Assembly (NCBI GenBank): GCA_035946615.1
Contig: DASYZB010000146.1
Coordinates: 1 to 44,587, forward strand
DNA from: Verrucomicrobiia bacterium
GTDB taxonomy: Bacteria > Verrucomicrobiota > Verrucomicrobiia > Limisphaerales > UBA8199
Reading direction: 5' to 3'
DNA: 44,587 nucleotides
Shown: piece by piece, positions 41,401-44,587 of the stretch
Layout of the letters: each line of letters starts with the position of its first letter
Numbering within the stretch: the stretch's first letter is position 1
Translations under genes and position numbers: made by a program
The notes under the pieces: model-generated
Told to the model about the DNA's origin: nothing
What the model saw: the letters and a program-made list of their open reading frames with translations, nothing else
The model's database searches: none

Positions 41401-44400
41401 GCCGGGCGCGGTCCCGGAAATCGAACCGTGCGTGGGCCCTGTGGTCACGATGTAAGTCAAGGCAAGCGAATTTGGATCACTGCCCGTCAGGGTGATGGGC
41501 GTCGCCGTGTTCTCGGACACGGTCACGGATTGGCTGTTGGCCGTGGGCGTACCCGGATTGGTCACGGTGAGCGTGCCGTCGTTAATCGTCACGTTATAGT
41601 TGCCCAGCTTGTTGCCGGGATCTACCAGGGCTGGCACGATCGGATAAGTGCCGACGGCGCTGCTCGTTGTCGCGATGGTACTGTAGGTGGCAGTGATGTT
41701 ATCCTCGTTCTGAATGCCGGCAATCGTGCCCGTAAAGGCCGGGTTCGCCGTGCCGAAGGAACGCGAGGCATCGTGGGCCGTCACCGTTAGCGGCGCAGCC
41801 GTCACCGTGAGCGTTCCAGCGACATAGCTGATGTTGTAGTTGGCGTCCACCGCGCCGGTGGCCGAAACCGTATAGGTGCCCACCGGGCTGCTGGCGCTGC
41901 CGGTCGTGGTCAGGGTGGGTGCCGTGGTCAGGCTCGACGCCGTGTCCCCGTTGACCAAGCCGCTGTAGCTGGCGGTCAGGGTCGGCAGGGCGGCGCCATA
42001 AACTTTGCTCTGGTTGTTGGCCGTGATGGTCAAGGAGGCGGGCGTTACCGTCAGGGTGCCAGGCCCATAACTAATGTTGTAATTGGCATCCGCCGCGCCG
42101 GCGGCCGTAATCGGGTAAGTGCCCACCGCGCTGCTGGCCGTGGCAGTCGTACTCAAGGTGGGCGCCGTGGCCAAACTCGCCACGGTGTCCCCATTAACAA
42201 AGCCGCTATAGCTGGCCGTCAGGGTTGGCAAGGCCGCGCCATACACTTTGCTCTGGTTGTTGGCGGTGATGGTCAATGAGGCGGGCGTCACCGTCAGGGC
42301 GCCAGGCGCATAGCTGATGTTGTAATTGGCATCCGCTGCGCCGGTGGCCGTAATCGGGTACGTCCCCACTGCGCTGCTGGCCGTGGCAGTCGTGCTTAAG
42401 GTGGGCGCCGTTGTCAGACTCGTCGCGCTGTCCCCATTGACAAAGCCGCTATAATTGGCCGTCAGGGTCGGCAAGGCCGCGCCATACACTTTGCTCTGGT
42501 TGTCGGCTGTGATGGTCAATGAGGCGGGCGTCACTGTCAGGGTGCCAGACGCATAACTGATGTTGTAATTGGCATCCGCCGCGCCGCTGGCCGTAATCGG
42601 GTAAGTGCCCACCGTGCTGCTGGCAGTGGTAGTCGTGCTCAAGCTGGGCGCCGTAGTCAAACTCGCCGCCCTGTCCCCATTGACAAAACCGCTATAGCTG
42701 GCCGTAAGGGTCGGCAAGGCTGCGCCATAAACTTTGCTCTGATTGTCCGCGGTGATTGTCAACGGAGCAGGCGTTATGGTCAGCGTTCCGGGCGAATAGG
42801 TGACGCTATAGTTTGCGTCCAGCGCGCCGCCAACCGTGATCGGGTACGTCCCGACACCGCTGCTGGCGGTGGCAACCGTGCTCAGGCTGGGTGCCGTGGT
42901 CAGACTCGCTACGGTATCCCCATTAACAAAGCCGCTATAGCTGACCGTCAGGGTTGGCAAGGCCGCGCCATAAACTTTGCTCTGGTTGTTGGCTGTGATG
43001 GTCAATGGGGCGGGCATTATCGTTAGTGTCCCGCTGACGAAGGTAACAAACGAGTAATTGGCCGCGCTAAGGGTTCCCAGCACCGGCGTAATGGGATAGG
43101 GGTCCACGGGGCTGGCCGACGTCGCGGATGTGCCAAAGCCCGGCGTCCCGCTCACGACCAACGGCGTGTCCCCATTGACAAACCCGGTGATCGTCGCTGT
43201 GAAAGGCGGGTTGATGCTGCCATACAACCGGCTGGCGCTGTTGGCCGTTACCGTCAACGGCGCCGGATTCACCGTCAACGTTCCGTTCACATAAGTGATT
43301 GCATAATTCTCCGCCGCGAAGGTCCCGCCTGTGAGCGCGCTGGGAACGATGTCGTAGCCGCCGACTCCGGACGTTGCGGGCGAACCCGCGCTGGACAACG
43401 TCGCGGTCCCCACCGTCTCGCCATTCTGCAAACCAGCCGTCGCAAACTCGGTACCTTCAAACGTCAGCGTTTGGCCATAGGTTTTGCTCGTGCTATTGGC
43501 CGTTACCGTCAACGGCGCCGGATTCACTGTCAAATTCCCGCTCAGGTAGGTGATAATGTAATTAGTCAGCCCGGGGTCCGGACTGCCGACAGCGTTGTTG
43601 ATTATGATCGAGTAAGGCGATTCGGCCACCGAGGCCGTCGGCGCGGCCCCTGCGGTGCTCAATGTCGCGCTTGTCATTGTGTTGCCGTTGACCAGGCCAG
43701 TGGTGGTGAATTCCGTCCCCGCAAAAGTGAAGGTTTGGCCGTAAGTCTTGCTGGCATCATTAGCGGTTACGGTCAGAGGCGCCTTCAGGACATTGATCGT
43801 CACTTGTTTGCTGGCAGTGGTCTGGGCGGGATCGCTCGGCGTGAATGTGGCCGTCAGGACCTGGCCGTTACCCGACTTCAGCACCGTGCCGAGCGGCGGA
43901 TTGTAAGTGAAAGTTCCAGCGACAGCCGAGGTGGCCGGGTTGGTCACGGCGTTCAGTTGGCTGGCGCTCAACGCCGTTCCATAAGTGATGTCCGCCGGGT
44001 TCGCCCAGGTGATGACGCCGACGTTCGTCAAGGTCAAGGTCGTGGCGGTGTAACCGGGCTGCCAAATCCCCCCTGACGGCGAAGCAATGTTATTAAACGC
44101 GCTGGAAAGCGACCCGGCAGACAACACCGTAAAGAAACTCCCGGGGGTGGGAATAAAGCCGTTGTTTAAATCGGCGCTGAACGTGCCGTTCAAGCCCAGA
44201 GCACCGCTTCCCGTAAAAGCGATCTTGCCAAAGTCCGTTGCGGTGTTCAAACGGACATTCAACGTGCTGGCCGCTTCGAGAGTCAGGTGAGCAGGAAACG
44301 ACAATGTTCCCTGCAGCGCGCTGATGATGCCCTGGTTATCGTTGGTGTCCGCCATGCTGATAGACACTGTGGAAGCGGAGCCGATCTCTTTGGTGATGGT

Positions 44401-44587
44401 TCCCTGATTGATCAGGTAATCGTCACCTTGGGAGCCTTGAAAGCCCCCCGTGCCCCAGAAGTTAATCATCGCCCCGCTCTCATTGACTAACCCTCCAAGG
44501 TAATTGTTAGCGTTGCCATTGTTGAAAATCTGAAACGTCCCATTGGTCAGGTTTATGGTACCATAATTGGTACATGGGCCTTCCAAC
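38467..44587 (-). CDS. Giant MBG/cadherin-like/beta-helix exoprotein (5' end outside window)
   Basis: At least 2039 codons, open to the window edge with no real start; the first in-frame codon, TTG, is internal. Order: a beta-strand-rich region (TINLTNGTFQIFNNGN), an Ig-like domain (ITWANPADITYGTALSASQL), nine MBG domains (KTYG/KVYG motifs, about 41550-43800), two cadherin-like domains (SVTVSENTATPITLTGSDPN), a choice-of-anchor parallel beta-helix (about 39775-41025; YVEASGGNDANDGTSLATAK), Ig-like and PKD-like domains, a Big_9-like domain, and a C-terminal domain (FQYVIQSASSSSGPWTDLSG) common in verrucomicrobial exoproteins. Probably secreted and adhesive or surface-associated; this is inferred from domains. 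No PEP-CTERM anchor is on this protein. Confidence 0.9.
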   Translation of the reverse strand, partial: LEGPCTNYGTINLTNGTFQIFNNGNANNYLGGLVNESGAMINFWGTGGFQGSQGDDYLINQGTITKEIGSASTVSISMADTNDNQGIISALQGTLSFPAHLTLEAASTLNVRLNTATDFGKIAFTGSGALGLNGTFSADLNNGFIPTPGSFFTVLSAGSLSSAFNNIASPSGGIWQPGYTATTLTLTNVGVITWANPADITYGTALSASQLNAVTNPATSAVAGTFTYNPPLGTVLKSGNGQVLTATFTPSDPAQTTASKQVTINVLKAPLTVTANDASKTYGQTFTFAGTEFTTTGLVNGNTMTSATLSTAGAAPTASVAESPYSIIINNAVGSPDPGLTNYIITYLSGNLTVNPAPLTVTANSTSKTYGQTLTFEGTEFATAGLQNGETVGTATLSSAGSPATSGVGGYDIVPSALTGGTFAAENYAITYVNGTLTVNPAPLTVTANSASRLYGSINPPFTATITGFVNGDTPLVVSGTPGFGTSATSASPVDPYPITPVLGTLSAANYSFVTFVSGTLTIMPAPLTITANNQSKVYGAALPTLTVSYSGFVNGDTVASLTTAPSLSTVATASSGVGTYPITVGGALDANYSVTYSPGTLTITPAPLTITADNQSKVYGAALPTLTASYSGFVNGDRAASLTTAPSLSTTTTASSTVGTYPITASGAADANYNISYASGTLTVTPASLTITADNQSKVYGAALPTLTANYSGFVNGDSATSLTTAPTLSTTATASSAVGTYPITATGAADANYNISYAPGALTVTPASLTITANNQSKVYGAALPTLTASYSGFVNGDTVASLATAPTLSTTATASSAVGTYPITAAGAADANYNISYGPGTLTVTPASLTITANNQSKVYGAALPTLTASYSGLVNGDTASSLTTAPTLTTTGSASSPVGTYTVSATGAVDANYNISYVAGTLTVTAAPLTVTAHDASRSFGTANPAFTGTIAGIQNEDNITATYSTIATTSSAVGTYPIVPALVDPGNKLGNYNVTINDGTLTVTNPGTPTANSQSVTVSENTATPITLTGSDPNSLALTYIVTTGPTHGSISGTAPGLTYTPNSGYFGSDSLQFKVNNGAVDSLLATVSITVVGTPTANPQSVTTPENTAATITLTGADPNSPPLPLTYSVTVNPGHGALSGAAPNLTYTPNNNYAGPDSLQFNVNNGTLSSAAATVSITVCSPAIYVEASGGNDANDGTSLATAKQTIQAGINAACAGGMVFVKAGAYAPGAELTVNKDLKIIGDGASLVTVSGGGNGNASVFGINTAQANPGPTVLISGLTIENASAGASGQFGGAVSNSPFASLTLANCTLTNNQAVGAGGVFNDNNATLVVSNSILSGNLAGPAAGGGGIYNLGVLSVFNSTISSNQAPNGGGICNSGTLIVANSTISSNLVTVNGGGGIDNGGTLTVANSTISGNQASYGGGINLANAATWTAANVTITGNGATGAAGSGGGIDAAVTGTLNNSIVAGNSDSGGADDLGGTIGTASHDLIGDAGSAGGIGNGVNGNIVGNSGSGTINLTTVLDTTLANNGGPTLTHALVVNSPAIDAGDNALIPQDYADQNANGNTTEASPDDQRGPGFPRIFSSIVDMGALEFQGAAPLVTQQPQAATVCDGAAATFTATASGTPTPTVQWQVSTDGGLTWNDVTGATSGTLSFTAAVSQSGNQYRAVFTNTSGPVDSLPAALTVNALPSTPAITADASVCADSTGNTASGPAGAATYSWTISNGALTGLLDQQSVTYTAGASGLVTLTLVVGNSSGCTAQNSVDVPINLPPTTATVGGPQTICPGSTSAALGGNTPIVGVGTWTIVRGGVGGFSSANDPNAAFTHTAGTGPIVLRWTISNPPCPDSSAEVTITLNEPPVAGADTLGTVQNTAVNAPVVKLLANDSSSIHGPLSILSVSSSSAHGGAVALTSGGTMVSYTPAHDFAGLDTFTYTLSDGHCTAQGTVAVTVTSTSGPTLNLISITANSGANFLQFAGIPTFQYVIQSASSSSGPWTDLSGTLTADATGLIIYNDSNPTSPRFYRTRVGP
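41797..43011 (-). repeat. Five tandem 243-bp (81-aa) MBG repeats
   Basis: Five in-frame copies of exactly 243 bp each, every one with TITA(N/D)NQSKVYGAALPTLT followed by a GTYPIT-like segment. The shared ACTTTGCTCTG anchor recurs at fixed 243-bp spacing (near 42003, 42246, 42489, 42732 and 42975). Three more divergent MBG units lie upstream in the protein and one downstream, with different lengths. Confidence 0.95.

Noticed and set aside
39562-41790. Plus-strand ORFs within the exoprotein region (39562-40542 and 40942-41790)
   Set aside because: Repetitive antisense reading of the Thr/Ala/Gly-rich exoprotein gene; no independent coding signal.
41797-43011. Tandem repeats considered as a CRISPR array
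   Set aside because: Repeat units are 243 bp, in-frame and protein-coding, with no short repeat-spacer pattern and no cas genes.

Overview
The window looks like a chromosomal segment of a GC-rich member of the Verrucomicrobiota, probably near Pedosphaera/Limisphaerales. The main reasons are a PEP-CTERM protein with a VPDGG-type sorting motif, a giant secreted protein built from MBG, cadherin-like and choice-of-anchor beta-helix domains, and a complex I operon with extra antiporter-like subunits. This placement is inferred from gene content; no rRNA gene is present. Both window ends cut through genes: LigD on the left and the giant exoprotein on the right.

Layout. 1-2329 (minus): a GTG-started DUF72 gene and a 3'-truncated LigD (polymerase, phosphoesterase, start of ligase). 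2577-3143 (plus): a small NAD(P)H-dependent FMN reductase. 3158-3957 (minus): a broken secreted carbohydrate-active-type gene. 4074-10785 (minus): a complete TetR-regulated RND multidrug efflux operon (regulator, adaptor, HAE1 pump, outer-membrane channel) with a clear promoter and operator. 10990-24442 (minus): one long complex I operon in the order nuoA-B-C-D-H-I-J-(62-aa ORF)-K-(MrpD-like)-(103-aa membrane protein)-(NuoL/MrpD-like)-M-N, followed 20 bp later by a GltD-like flavoprotein. nuoE, nuoF and nuoG are absent here. 24566-27988 (minus): a housekeeping cluster of HIT hydrolase, PhoH, YbeY, DUF502 and RecO. 28097-31775 (minus): a hybrid histidine kinase and a REC-HPt-REC partner. 32077-35719 (plus): E1 alpha, E1 beta and E2 of a 2-oxoacid dehydrogenase complex plus a small Cys-rich protein; no E3. 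35924-36621 (plus): a Phd/VapB-VapC toxin-antitoxin pair. 36743-37621 (plus): a secreted sugar-isomerase-like protein. 37769-44587 (minus): the giant repeat exoprotein followed by a PEP-CTERM protein with a proprotein-convertase P-domain.

The most interesting system is the complex I operon. It encodes the membrane arm and Q-module but no NADH-oxidising module. It carries four antiporter-like subunits instead of three, two small extra ORFs, a long palindromic element between nuoM and nuoN, and a GltD-like FAD/Fe-S oxidoreductase at its 3' end that could be a dedicated electron-entry subunit. That role is a hypothesis. Other notable features are the near-perfect TetR operator, a leaderless-looking promoter for the 2-oxoacid dehydrogenase operon, a cytoplasmic multi-step phosphorelay, and five exactly phased 243-bp repeats in the giant exoprotein gene.
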